64,000 nt of DNA from Pseudomonadota bacterium (lineage in GTDB: Bacteria; Pseudomonadota; Alphaproteobacteria; Acetobacterales; Acetobacteraceae), in contig JAKBAD010000001.1 of assembly GCA_021809435.1 (NCBI GenBank), positions 620,001 to 684,000 on the forward strand, in the 5' to 3' direction. This document shows, piece after piece, positions 38,378-46,506 of the stretch. A program made the position numbers and the translations under genes. Numbering within the stretch: the first letter of the stretch is position 1; each line of letters starts with the position of its first letter. The notes under the pieces are model-generated. The model made no database searches, was not told where the DNA came from, and was given only the letters and a program-made list of their open reading frames with translations.

Positions 38378-39838
38378 TCAGGTCAGCAGCGGCCCCCAGG
38401 ACGGGTCGGAAGCGTAGGTGGGGGTTTGCACCTGGCGCTCGTTGAAGCCGTCAATGCCGATGGTGACGAGACGGGACTGCGTGCCATCCGCCGCCGGGCT
38501 TTGGCGGTAGAACATGACCACGCGGCCATTGGGACAGAAGGTCGCGCCCTCGACCAGCCACCCCTGCGAGAGGATGCGCTCGCCGGTGCCGTCGGGGTCC
38601 ATGACGCCGATGGTGAAACCGCCGACATCGGAACCCCAGAACGTGTAGGCGATGAGGTCGCCGCGCGGTGACCAGCAAGGTTCGGCGTAATGACCATTGC
38701 CATAGGAAATGCGCTTAACGCCCGAACCATCGGCGTTCATGACGAAGAGCTGCTGGCTGCCGTCGCGGTCGGAGTTGAAGACGATCTGCGAGCCGTCGGG
38801 CGAATAGCAGGGTGTGACGTTGATGGAGCTGTAATCGGTCAGCTCCTGCATGCCGCCGCCCGAGAGATTGACCTTGACGATGGCCGCCCCGCCCTGGCGC
38901 GAGACCGACATCAGCAGCGAATTGCCATCCGGGCTGAAGCGCGGGCCGATGGTCATTTCGCCAAATGAGCCGATCTGGCGGATCGAGCCGCTTTGCAGGT
39001 CGAACAGATAGACGCGCGGATTGCCGCCGCCCTCGAACATCACGAAGGCGAGCTGCTGGCGGCTCGGGTTATATTCCGGGGTCACCGCCATGTTGGTGCC
39101 GTCGGTCAGGAACTGGTTGTTGTAGCCGTCATAATCCATGATGGCGAGGCGGCGGATCGGGCTGGTCTGGGTGCCCGACTCGGAGATATAGGCCACGCGC
39201 GTGTCGAAATAGCCCTTATCGCCGATCATCTGCTGGTACACCGCGTCGGCGATGATGTGCGAGATGCGCCGCCAATTATCGGCCGAGGTGGTGAAGGCGG
39301 TGCCTTGCAACTGGCTCTGCTGCTGCACGCTCCACAGCCGGAACTCGACGCGGAGCTGCCCGCCGCCGGCATCCGAGACATCGCCCGTGACCAGGCCCTG
39401 CGCGCCCAGAATGGACCAGTTCTGCCAGACCGGCGTGCCGTTATTGATGGAGTTGGGCATGAAGCTATTGGGGTCGATGGACCGAAACAGCCCGGAATGG
39501 TCGAGATCGTCCGAGATCACACCGGTGATCTGGGCGCCCACGCCCTGGGTGTCGAACGGCGCCACGGCGATGGGGATGGGAGCGTTTTGGGCCCCCGAGA
39601 CATTGATGGGCGCATTGCTGCCCGCGGGTGCGCCACCGGGGGCGGCGGGCGGCGCGGTGGGCGCGGGGGCCGCGCTGTCGCCGCCGCCCAGCAGGCTTTG
39701 GGCAAAGGCCGGGGCGCCGATGAGCGTGGCGCCGCCACCCCCCAGCAGCCGCCGGCGCGTGGTGGGGGAAAAGCGCGCGAGGCCGGGCAGCAGCCGGTGC
39801 ACGTGCAGCAAATGGGGGGGCAGGATCGATTGCGGCAT
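38378..39838 (-). CDS. tolB: Tol-Pal system beta-propeller protein TolB
   Basis: 486 aa from ATG 39838. An unusually long leader ends in SPTTRRRLLGGGGATLIGAPAFAQ, which looks like a twin-arginine signal. An Ala/Pro/Gly linker follows, then the N-terminal TolB domain (PIPIAVAPFDTQG) and a six-bladed propeller with repeated FSPDGNSLLM, YSPDGSQIVF, WSPRGDLIAY units. TolB bridges Pal and the inner-membrane complex in the periplasm and helps outer-membrane constriction. pal, the usual next gene, is absent here. Confidence 0.95.
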   Translation of the reverse strand: MPQSILPPHLLHVHRLLPGLARFSPTTRRRLLGGGGATLIGAPAFAQSLLGGGDSAAPAPTAPPAAPGGAPAGSNAPINVSGAQNAPIPIAVAPFDTQGVGAQITGVISDDLDHSGLFRSIDPNSFMPNSINNGTPVWQNWSILGAQGLVTGDVSDAGGGQLRVEFRLWSVQQQSQLQGTAFTTSADNWRRISHIIADAVYQQMIGDKGYFDTRVAYISESGTQTSPIRRLAIMDYDGYNNQFLTDGTNMAVTPEYNPSRQQLAFVMFEGGGNPRVYLFDLQSGSIRQIGSFGEMTIGPRFSPDGNSLLMSVSRQGGAAIVKVNLSGGGMQELTDYSSINVTPCYSPDGSQIVFNSDRDGSQQLFVMNADGSGVKRISYGNGHYAEPCWSPRGDLIAYTFWGSDVGGFTIGVMDPDGTGERILSQGWLVEGATFCPNGRVVMFYRQSPAADGTQSRLVTIGIDGFNERQVQTPTYASDPSWGPLLT

Positions 39839-39848
39839 CACTAACCTC

Positions 39849-40799
39849 TCACGGCGTGAAGTTGAACAGGAAGGTCTGGTTTTGGCCCAACATGTTGGAG
39901 GGCAGAGGCAGGGTCGCGCACTGGTAATCCTCGACCGCGGCAATGGCGCGCTGCGTGAAGGCGAAATATTCGGGGTCTGACATATCACCGCCGTTATTTT
40001 GCGGCGACACCTGGGCCATGCGCACCGTACCGGTGGGGTCGGTGGTGACCAGCAGCAGCACCGCATAATTCTGCACATTCTGGGCGCCGGCGTCGATCGT
40101 CCAGCACCGGCGCACCCAGGCGCCGATGGCGTTGCGGTCGGCTTCCGACAGGCCGGAATTGGCGGTCGAGTTGGGGCTGCCGCCGGCATCGGGCGCGCCG
40201 CCGGCGTCGGGGTTGTAATGCGCGGTCGGCGGTTTGTCCTGCTTTTGCAGGGCCTGGAGCTTGAGCAGTGTGTTGAGCACGCTGGGGCTGAGCGGCGCGG
40301 GGGTTTTCACCTCGTGCTGCTGATGCATGGGCGACTTCATGGGCGCGGGCGGCTGCTTCACCGGCTTGGCTTTTTTGGGCGGCGTCACGCTGGTGCGCTT
40401 TTGCGGCGGCTGCGGGGGCGGCGGCGGCATGGGCGTGGGAATGGGCGTTTGGGTGGGCGGCGGCGGCGGCGCGGCGGGCGCGGGCGGCGTGGGGGTGGGT
40501 TTGGCGTCGGGCGCGGGCGGCGGCGGGGGCGGCGGCGGGGGCGGCGCCACCAGCGGCTGCGGCTTGGGCTGGTTGGTGGCGATCGGCCCCTGATGCACCT
40601 GGTCGAGCTTCATGTTCGCCGGCGTTTTGCCGGTGAGGTCTGAATGCTGGGGCACTTGCGGACCAACGAGGTCCACATCCACATCCTGGTCGGCCGAGGT
40701 GTTGAGCGGCTGCATGGGCAGGGCCACGATCGCCGCGATGATGATCGTGGCGTGAATCAGAGCCGAAATGGTCGCGCCGCGGCGCATGTCCCGGTCCAA
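39849..40799 (-). CDS. tolA: Cell-envelope protein TolA
   Basis: 316 aa from a TTG start with GGGGAG at good spacing; ATG at 40787 is an alternative. A single membrane helix (ISALIHATIIIAAIVALP) is followed by a very Pro-rich segment (runs of up to ten prolines), a Lys-rich link, and a C-terminal domain with AIGAWVRRCWTIDAGAQN of TonB/TolA type ending LPLPSNMLGQNQTFLFNF. TolA spans the periplasm and links TolQR to TolB and Pal. Confidence 0.93.
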   Translation of the reverse strand: MDRDMRRGATISALIHATIIIAAIVALPMQPLNTSADQDVDVDLVGPQVPQHSDLTGKTPANMKLDQVHQGPIATNQPKPQPLVAPPPPPPPPPPAPDAKPTPTPPAPAAPPPPPTQTPIPTPMPPPPPQPPQKRTSVTPPKKAKPVKQPPAPMKSPMHQQHEVKTPAPLSPSVLNTLLKLQALQKQDKPPTAHYNPDAGGAPDAGGSPNSTANSGLSEADRNAIGAWVRRCWTIDAGAQNVQNYAVLLLVTTDPTGTVRMAQVSPQNNGGDMSDPEYFAFTQRAIAAVEDYQCATLPLPSNMLGQNQTFLFNFTP

Positions 40800-40843
40800 C
40801 TTAAACTCCCCTTTCGCGGCTCACGTGAGCGCCCTTTCGCGGA

Positions 40844-41278
<435 letters not shown>

Positions 41279-42058
41279 TTATTTATGCTCCTCGGTCTGG
41301 CGCGAGAGAATGGCCGAGAACTCGGAGCTGAAGGCCTCGAGCCGGCCAGCGAAGCGCGTGAGGTCGGTGGAGATTTTGTTGTAAGCCAGCACCGAGGGAA
41401 TGGCCGCCACCAGGCCGAGCGCGGTGGCGAACAGCGCCTCGGCGATGCCGGGCGCAACCACCGAGAGATCGGTGTTATGCATGGCGGCAATGGCCGAGAA
41501 GGAGTGCATGATGCCCCACACCGTGCCGAACAGCCCGACAAACGGCGCCGTGGAACCGACCGAGGCCAGAAAGATCATGAACCGTTCCAGCCGGTCCATC
41601 TCGCGCATGATGGTGACGTTCATCGCCCGCTCGACGCGCTCACGCACGCTGGTTTTGGCGATTTCGGAGCCCGCGATGCGCGCGGTGCGCTTCCACTCGC
41701 TCATGGCGGCGCCAAACACGGCGGCCATGGGGGTGGCGGGATCGGCGCCTTCGCGCTCATACAGCACATCGAGGCTGCCACCCGACCAGAACTCATCCTC
41801 GAAGCTGTTGGCCTCGCGGTTGACGCGGCGCATGGTCAGGGTTTTTTCGATGATGATCGCCCACACCCACACCGAGGCGAGCAGCAGCACGATCATCACC
41901 AGCTTGACCACCACGTCGGCCTGCAGAAACAGGCCGAGCAGCGAAAGGTCAGCCGAAGGGGGCGCGATGCCCGACTGCGCCACCGCACCGGCGGCCGTGG
42001 TGGCCGCCTGATTTACCGCATCCGCGGCCGAGGCCGCCTGTGAAACCGAATCCTGCAA
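41279..42058 (-). CDS. tolQ: Biopolymer transport protein TolQ
   Basis: 259 aa from a TTG start preceded by GGGGAAAG. Three membrane helices; the periplasmic N-terminal tail is Ala-rich and about 35 residues. FVGLFGTVWGIMHSF and the VAPGIAEALFATALGLVAAIPSVLAYNK segment carry the conserved Thr residues facing the TolR helix. Proton-motive-force motor of the Tol system in the inner membrane. It follows ybgC closely. Confidence 0.95.
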   Translation of the reverse strand: MQDSVSQAASAADAVNQAATTAAGAVAQSGIAPPSADLSLLGLFLQADVVVKLVMIVLLLASVWVWAIIIEKTLTMRRVNREANSFEDEFWSGGSLDVLYEREGADPATPMAAVFGAAMSEWKRTARIAGSEIAKTSVRERVERAMNVTIMREMDRLERFMIFLASVGSTAPFVGLFGTVWGIMHSFSAIAAMHNTDLSVVAPGIAEALFATALGLVAAIPSVLAYNKISTDLTRFAGRLEAFSSEFSAILSRQTEEHK

Positions 42059-42071
42059 TGTCTTTCCCCAG

Positions 42072-42467
42072 CTAAATTTTCAGGCGCGCAACCCAGGCGC
42101 GCGGAATCCGTGTGGCCCGGCCGTCTGATACCCGCGCGCAACCGAGCCCGACCTCAAGCACAGCCAGCGAGTCGGCGCCACGCATGAATTTCTGACAAAG
42201 CGTGACAGACGCCCCGCCCAGACCCGTGAAGTCGGTCTCCACGCGTATTACCTCATCAATCTTCGCCGGCCGCTGATAGTGCAATTTGACGCGGTGCACC
42301 ACAAACATGACGCCGAACTGCGCCACCATTTCCGCATGGGGGGCGCCCATCTCACGCAGGGCCTCGGTGCGCGCGCGCTCGGCGATCGCCAAGTAATTGG
42401 CATGATAGACAATGCCGCCGGCGTCGGTGTCCTGGTAATAAATGCGGGTGGTGTAGGTGTAAGTCAC
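42072..42467 (-). CDS. ybgC: Tol-Pal associated acyl-CoA thioesterase
   Basis: 131 aa from GTG. Hotdog fold with the 4HBT signature YYQDTDAGGIVYHANYLAIAERARTEAL including the catalytic Asp. Homologues cleave short acyl-CoAs or act on acyl carrier proteins of phospholipid synthesis. First gene of the tol operon, the usual alphaproteobacterial order. Confidence 0.94.
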   Translation of the reverse strand: MTYTYTTRIYYQDTDAGGIVYHANYLAIAERARTEALREMGAPHAEMVAQFGVMFVVHRVKLHYQRPAKIDEVIRVETDFTGLGGASVTLCQKFMRGADSLAVLEVGLGCARVSDGRATRIPRAWVARLKI

Positions 42468-42584
42468 GCGGGGCTCATGAGGCGATTTTGGGGCGATTCT
42501 GTGGCGCGGAGGTTGTTTTTAAAAGATTTTTAAGGTCTTTTGACGGTCGGCCGGCAGAAAAGCGCGTTTTTTCAGAGTCTTAGC

Positions 42585-42625
42585 GCCGCTTTTTTGGAAA
42601 AAAGCGGCACCAAAAAACTTTTGAT
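42585..42625. repeat. Hairpin plus ACCAAAAAACTTTTGAT tail (repeat copy 2)
   Basis: Stem GCCGCTTTTTT-GG-AAAAAAGCGGC followed on the plus strand by ACCAAAAAACTTTTGAT. It lies between ruvB and ybgC (gap 42468-42651, no gene). It matches the tail of the element after hutU. Confidence 0.85.
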
Positions 42626-42651
42626 TCTGGAGGGCGCGGCCCCCGCTTGCG

Positions 42652-43683
42652 TTAATCCCCCAGCAAATCAGGCTGAAGGGGGCGGTCGCGCGGGGGCTCC
42701 AACCCCAGATGCCGCCAGCCCGGCTCGCCCAGCATGCGCCCGCGCGCCGTGCGCAGCAGCAGGCCTTCCTGGATGAGATAAGGCTCGATCACATCCTCGA
42801 GCGTGTCGCGCGCCTCGGCCAAGGCGGCGGCCAGGGTCTCGACCCCCACCGGCCCGCCGCCGTGATGTTCAGCCAGACGCATGAGATAGCGCATATCCAT
42901 GGCGTCCAACCCCTTATGGTCGACATCGAGGCGGGTGAGCGCGGCATCGGCCAGCGCGCGGGTGATTTCGGCCACGCCCTGGGCGGTGGCGAAATCGCGC
43001 ACACGCCGCGTCAGCCGCCCGGCCACGCGCGGCGTTCCGCGCGAGCGCTTGGCGATTTCCTCGGCCCCCTCATAGGCCAGGCGAACCCCGAGCTTCTCGG
43101 CCAGGCGCAGCACGATGCCGGTGAGCTCATCGGCGGTATAAAACACCAGCCGCAGCGGAATGCCGAACCGGTCGCGCAGCGGCGTGGCCAGCAGGCCCGC
43201 GCGCGTGGTGGCGCCCACCAGCGTGAAGGGCGGCAGATCGATTCGCACCGTGCGCGCGCCGGGCCCCTCGCCGATGATCAGGTCGAGCTGGAAATCCTCC
43301 ATCGCGGGGTACAGAATTTCCTCGATCGCCGGCTGGAGGCGGTGGATCTCGTCGATGAACAGCACGTCCTTGGGCTGGAGATTGGTGAGAATCGCCGCCA
43401 GATCGCCGGATTTCTGGATCACGGGGCCAGAGGTCGCCTTGAAGCCCACGCCCATCTCGCGCGAGACGATTTGCGCCAGCGTGGTTTTGCCCAGGCCCGG
43501 CGGGCCGTGCAGCAGCACATGGTCGAGCGCCTCGCCGCGCGCCTTGGCGGCGGCGATGAAGATTTTCAAATTCTCGCGGCTGGCCTTCTGACCGGTGAAA
43601 TCATCGAGCGATTGCGGGCGGAGCGAGACTTCGCCCGAATCATCGGGCAGGCGCTCGCCAGAGGTGAGGCGGTCTTCACTCAT
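42652..43683 (-). CDS. ruvB: Holliday junction branch migration helicase RuvB
   Basis: 343 aa AAA+ motor. Walker [15 protein letters not shown], Walker [11 protein letters not shown], sensor-1 [10 protein letters not shown] and the arginine finger RDRFG are all present; the C-terminal winged helix has [16 protein letters not shown] and [17 protein letters not shown]. RuvB hexamers drive branch migration with RuvA. It starts inside the ruvA stop (4-bp overlap). Confidence 0.98.
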   Translation of the reverse strand: MSEDRLTSGERLPDDSGEVSLRPQSLDDFTGQKASRENLKIFIAAAKARGEALDHVLLHGPPGLGKTTLAQIVSREMGVGFKATSGPVIQKSGDLAAILTNLQPKDVLFIDEIHRLQPAIEEILYPAMEDFQLDLIIGEGPGARTVRIDLPPFTLVGATTRAGLLATPLRDRFGIPLRLVFYTADELTGIVLRLAEKLGVRLAYEGAEEIAKRSRGTPRVAGRLTRRVRDFATAQGVAEITRALADAALTRLDVDHKGLDAMDMRYLMRLAEHHGGGPVGVETLAAALAEARDTLEDVIEPYLIQEGLLLRTARGRMLGEPGWRHLGLEPPRDRPLQPDLLGD

Positions 43684-44276
43684 TTGGCCAGGGCTTTCAG
43701 GCCAGCGCGGATGAGCTGGTCAAGCGAGGCGCTCTCGCCATGGGTTTCCACCGCCTTGGCCAGCGCGGCCTCGGCCTCCGCGCGCTTATAGCCCAAATTG
43801 GTAAGCGCGGAGAGGGCGTCATTCACCGCGCCCTTGGCGGCCACCGGGGCGGGCAATGCCGCCGCGCCGCCGCCGGGCATGGCGCCCGCCTTCTCACGCA
43901 GCTCGGTGACCAGGCGGATGGCGAGCTTGGGCCCAACCCCTTGCGCGCGCGACAGCGCCGCCTTGTCGCCGGCCGAAATGGCGGCGATGAGCTGGTCGGG
44001 CGAGAGGGCGGAGAGAATGGCCAGCGCCACCTTGGCCCCCACGCCCTGCACGGTGGTGAGCAGCGAAAACCAGTCGCGCTCGGCGGGGGTGGCGAAGCCA
44101 TAGAGCGTGATGGCGTCTTCGCGCACCTGCATTTCGGTGAGCAGCGTGACCGTGCCTTGCGGCAGGCTGGCCAGCGTGCGGCTGGAGCAGAACACCAGAT
44201 AGCCGACGCCGTTGACATCGATGACACAGCTCGATTCGGCGCTGGCGGCGAGCACGCCGCGCAAATGCGCGATCAT
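43680..44276 (-). CDS. ruvA: Holliday junction DNA-binding protein RuvA
   Basis: 198 aa. Three domains: OB-fold (MIAHLRGVL...VLVFCSS region), tandem helix-hairpin-helix with [14 protein letters not shown] and [19 protein letters not shown], and a C-terminal RuvB-binding domain ([17 protein letters not shown]) after an Ala/Pro linker. It holds the junction in an open square. Coupled to ruvC and ruvB by 4-bp overlaps. Confidence 0.97.
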   Translation of the reverse strand: MIAHLRGVLAASAESSCVIDVNGVGYLVFCSSRTLASLPQGTVTLLTEMQVREDAITLYGFATPAERDWFSLLTTVQGVGAKVALAILSALSPDQLIAAISAGDKAALSRAQGVGPKLAIRLVTELREKAGAMPGGGAAALPAPVAAKGAVNDALSALTNLGYKRAEAEAALAKAVETHGESASLDQLIRAGLKALAK

Positions 44277-44782
44277 GCCCGCGCCTGCCAGACACTCGCG
44301 GTTGAGCGGTGATGGGCGTGGCAGATGGCCACCGCCAGGGCATCGGCGGCATCGGCGCGTTTTTGCGCGGCGCCCGGCAACAGGCGGCGCACCATCTGGC
44401 CGACCTGGTCCTTATCGGCCGCGCCGGTGCCGACCACGGCCATTTTCACGGTTTTGGCGCCATATTCAAACACCGGAATGCCCGCGCGCGCGGGGGCCAG
44501 CAGCGCCACGCCGCGGGCATAGCCCAGCTTGAGCGTGGCGGTGGCGTTGCGGTTGACATAGGTTTCCTCGACCGCCGCCTCATCGGGCACATAGCGGGCG
44601 AGGAGTTCGGCGAGCGCGTCATCGAGCGCTTTCAGGCGCAACGGCACGCTCTCCTCGCCATTGGTGGCGATCACCCCATCAGCCACATGGCGCAGGCGGT
44701 TGCCCTCGGCCTCCAGCACGCCCCAGCCCGTGAAGCGCAGGCCGGGGTCGAGACCGAGAAGCCGGACCAGCCGCGCGCTCAT
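44273..44782 (-). CDS. ruvC: Crossover junction endodeoxyribonuclease RuvC
   Basis: 169 aa. RNase H-like fold beginning with the catalytic Asp in [31 protein letters not shown] carries the second acidic residue and [14 protein letters not shown] the C-terminal acidic cluster. It resolves Holliday junctions. The ATG overlaps the yebC stop by one base. Confidence 0.97.
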   Translation of the reverse strand: MSARLVRLLGLDPGLRFTGWGVLEAEGNRLRHVADGVIATNGEESVPLRLKALDDALAELLARYVPDEAAVEETYVNRNATATLKLGYARGVALLAPARAGIPVFEYGAKTVKMAVVGTGAADKDQVGQMVRRLLPGAAQKRADAADALAVAICHAHHRSTASVWQARA

Positions 44783-45531
44783 CAGGCCGAGAGCTTCGCC
44801 GCCACGTCGTCCGCCACTTCGAAATTGGCGTAGACATTTTGCACGTCGTCATCGTCCTCGAGCACATCGACCAGCTTGAGCACCGCGCGGGCCTTGTCCT
44901 CATCGAGCATCACGGTGGTGTTGGGCTGCCACTCCACGGCGGCTTCGGCGGGGTCGCCAAACCGGACGGCCAGCGCGTCGCGCACCGCGAAAAAATTCTC
45001 GATGGTGGTCTGCACCTCGTGGCCATCCTCGTCGGAGACCACCTCATCGGCACCGGCCTCGATGGCGGCTTCGAGCATGGTGTCCGAGTCGGCGATGCTG
45101 GCGGGGTAACGCACCGCGCCCAGGCGCTGGAACATGAAGGAGACGGAATTGGTCTCACCCAACGCACCACCGGCCTTGTTGAAGGCCGCGCGCACGACCG
45201 ACGCCGTACGGTTGCGGTTATCGGTCAGCGCCTCGACGATGACGGCGACGCCCGCCGGGCCATAGCCCTCATAGCGCACCGACTCGTAATTCTCCTGCCC
45301 ACCCGCGCCCGTTGCCTTCTTGATCGCGCGATCGATGGCGTCGCGCGTCATGTTCTGCTTGAGCGCGGTGCCTATGGCGGCGCGCAGCCGCGGGTTAGCC
45401 GCCGGGTCGGGCAGTCCTTCCTTGGCGGCCACCGCGATCTCGCGGATGAGCTTGGCGTAAATGCGGGCGCGCTTGGCGTCCTGCGCACCCTTGCGGTGCA
45501 TGATGTTTTTTGCGTGTGAATGTCCAGCCAT
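44782..45531 (-). CDS. yebC: YebC/PmpR-family protein
   Basis: 249 aa; ATG 45531 gives the standard start [21 protein letters not shown], while the track ORF runs into the tRNA promoter region. Family motifs [18 protein letters not shown] and [19 protein letters not shown] are present. Members act as transcription regulators or as translation factors for difficult peptides. First gene of yebC-ruvCAB. Confidence 0.97.
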   Translation of the reverse strand: MAGHSHAKNIMHRKGAQDAKRARIYAKLIREIAVAAKEGLPDPAANPRLRAAIGTALKQNMTRDAIDRAIKKATGAGGQENYESVRYEGYGPAGVAVIVEALTDNRNRTASVVRAAFNKAGGALGETNSVSFMFQRLGAVRYPASIADSDTMLEAAIEAGADEVVSDEDGHEVQTTIENFFAVRDALAVRFGDPAEAAVEWQPNTTVMLDEDKARAVLKLVDVLEDDDDVQNVYANFEVADDVAAKLSA

Positions 45532-45624
45532 GACAGGGGCTGTAGCATTTTTGGCCCCGTGCCGTGAAGGTGGCCGCGCAGGATTGACAGACGAAGCCGC
45601 CCCCCTTAAAGCCGCCCCCACACC

Positions 45625-45699
45625 GGGCGCGTAGCTCAGCGGTAGAGCATTCGCTTCACACGCGAAGGGTCACAGGTTCAATCCCTGTCGCGCCCACCA
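45625..45699 (+). tRNA. tRNA-Val (anticodon CAC), copy 1
   Basis: 75 nt with encoded CCA. Acceptor GGGCGCG/CGCGCCC, D-arm GCTC...GAGC, anticodon stem TTCGC/GCGAA with loop TTCACAC (anticodon CAC), T-arm ACAGG TTCAATC CCTGT. Confidence 0.97.
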
Positions 45700-45738
45700 T
45701 TCTCTCCGGTGTTTGCTCCCTCGGGAGCCACGAAAACC

Positions 45739-45813
45739 GGGCGCGTAGCTCAGCGGTAGAGCATTCGCTTCACACGCGAAGGGTCACAGGTTCAATCCCT
45801 GTCGCGCCCACCA
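45739..45813 (+). tRNA. tRNA-Val (anticodon CAC), copy 2
   Basis: Identical in all 75 bases to copy 1 and 39 bp downstream, so a recent tandem duplication or one kept identical by gene conversion. CAC reads GTG, a heavily used Val codon in this G-rich coding DNA. Confidence 0.97.
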
Positions 45814-45823
45814 TTTTCTCCCC

Positions 45824-46342
45824 TCACCTGCCTCCCACCACCGCCTTGATCTTCTCGAGCAGCCGGTCGCGCGAGCCCAGCGCCTCTTCGAGCAAATTGG
45901 CCTGGGCGATCATCAGCGTGTGCATTTCGAGCAGCTTCACCCCTTCGGCCGAATGCACCAGCACGGGCTCGAAGCGCAGCTCATCGGGGCGGGTAAGCGA
46001 GAATTTCAGCGCCGCCGGCACGGTGGTGCTGGCGGGCAGCATCAGGGGGGCGGTGTCCATCTTGGCGGCCATCTCGCGCAAGGGGCGCTTGATGAACACT
46101 TCGCGCCCATAAGGCACGCTGATGGTGCCAAACAGCGCCCGGCGCGAGAGAATACCAAAAATCTCGCGGCCCTCGCGGATGATCAGGCCAGGCAGCGTAG
46201 GGTCGGCGAGAAATTGCCCCTCGATATCGGAGGTTTTTTCCTCCAGCCCGGCATCGCGTGTCCACAGCTTCAGCCGCCCGATCACGCCTTGTTGGGTCGT
46301 GGCCGCGTTGACGGCGTCAATCAATGTCTCGAACACGCCCAT
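45824..46342 (-). CDS. CBS-like domain protein of unknown function
   Basis: 172 aa from ATG 46342 (MGVFETLIDAVNAATTQQG); the track start at 46384 is also possible. The middle part (IEGQFLADPTLPGLIIREG..FGILSRRALFGTISVPYGREVFIKRPL) resembles the CBS-like sensory region found N-terminal in some alphaproteobacterial signalling proteins, but there is no output domain. The C-terminal 40 residues (HTLMIAQANLLEEALGSRD) form a likely coiled coil. It is intact and probably expressed alone; the tRNA-Val copies converge on it. Confidence 0.7.
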   Translation of the reverse strand: MGVFETLIDAVNAATTQQGVIGRLKLWTRDAGLEEKTSDIEGQFLADPTLPGLIIREGREIFGILSRRALFGTISVPYGREVFIKRPLREMAAKMDTAPLMLPASTTVPAALKFSLTRPDELRFEPVLVHSAEGVKLLEMHTLMIAQANLLEEALGSRDRLLEKIKAVVGGR

Positions 46343-46435
46343 AGGCACCCCCGCGCTGCAAAACTGGCGCACAGATGCAAACAACCTGACCGCGCGGCAA
46401 TCACCTGGGCGCGACTTTAACTAAATGATCATGAA

Positions 46436-46467
46436 TAAAAAACGGCGCCCCGCTGCCGGGGCGCCGT
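46436..46467 (-). terminator. Rho-independent terminator after acnA
   Basis: Minus-strand stem ACGGCGCCCCG-GCAG-CGGGGCGCCGT followed by TTTTTTATTC, 40 bp downstream of the aconitase stop. Confidence 0.92.
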
Positions 46468-46506
46468 GAATGAGTGGGCGGGGGCGCAAGCCCCCTGCCC
46501 CGTGGT

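Noticed and set aside
40327-40593. Gly-rich plus-strand ORF and low-complexity repeats
   Set aside because: This is the reverse complement of the Pro-rich segment of TolA, not a separate gene or a repeat element.
45625-45813. Tandem tRNA-Val as a possible integration site
   Set aside because: No integrase, direct-repeat att remnant or foreign genes next to it; simple tRNA duplication explains it.
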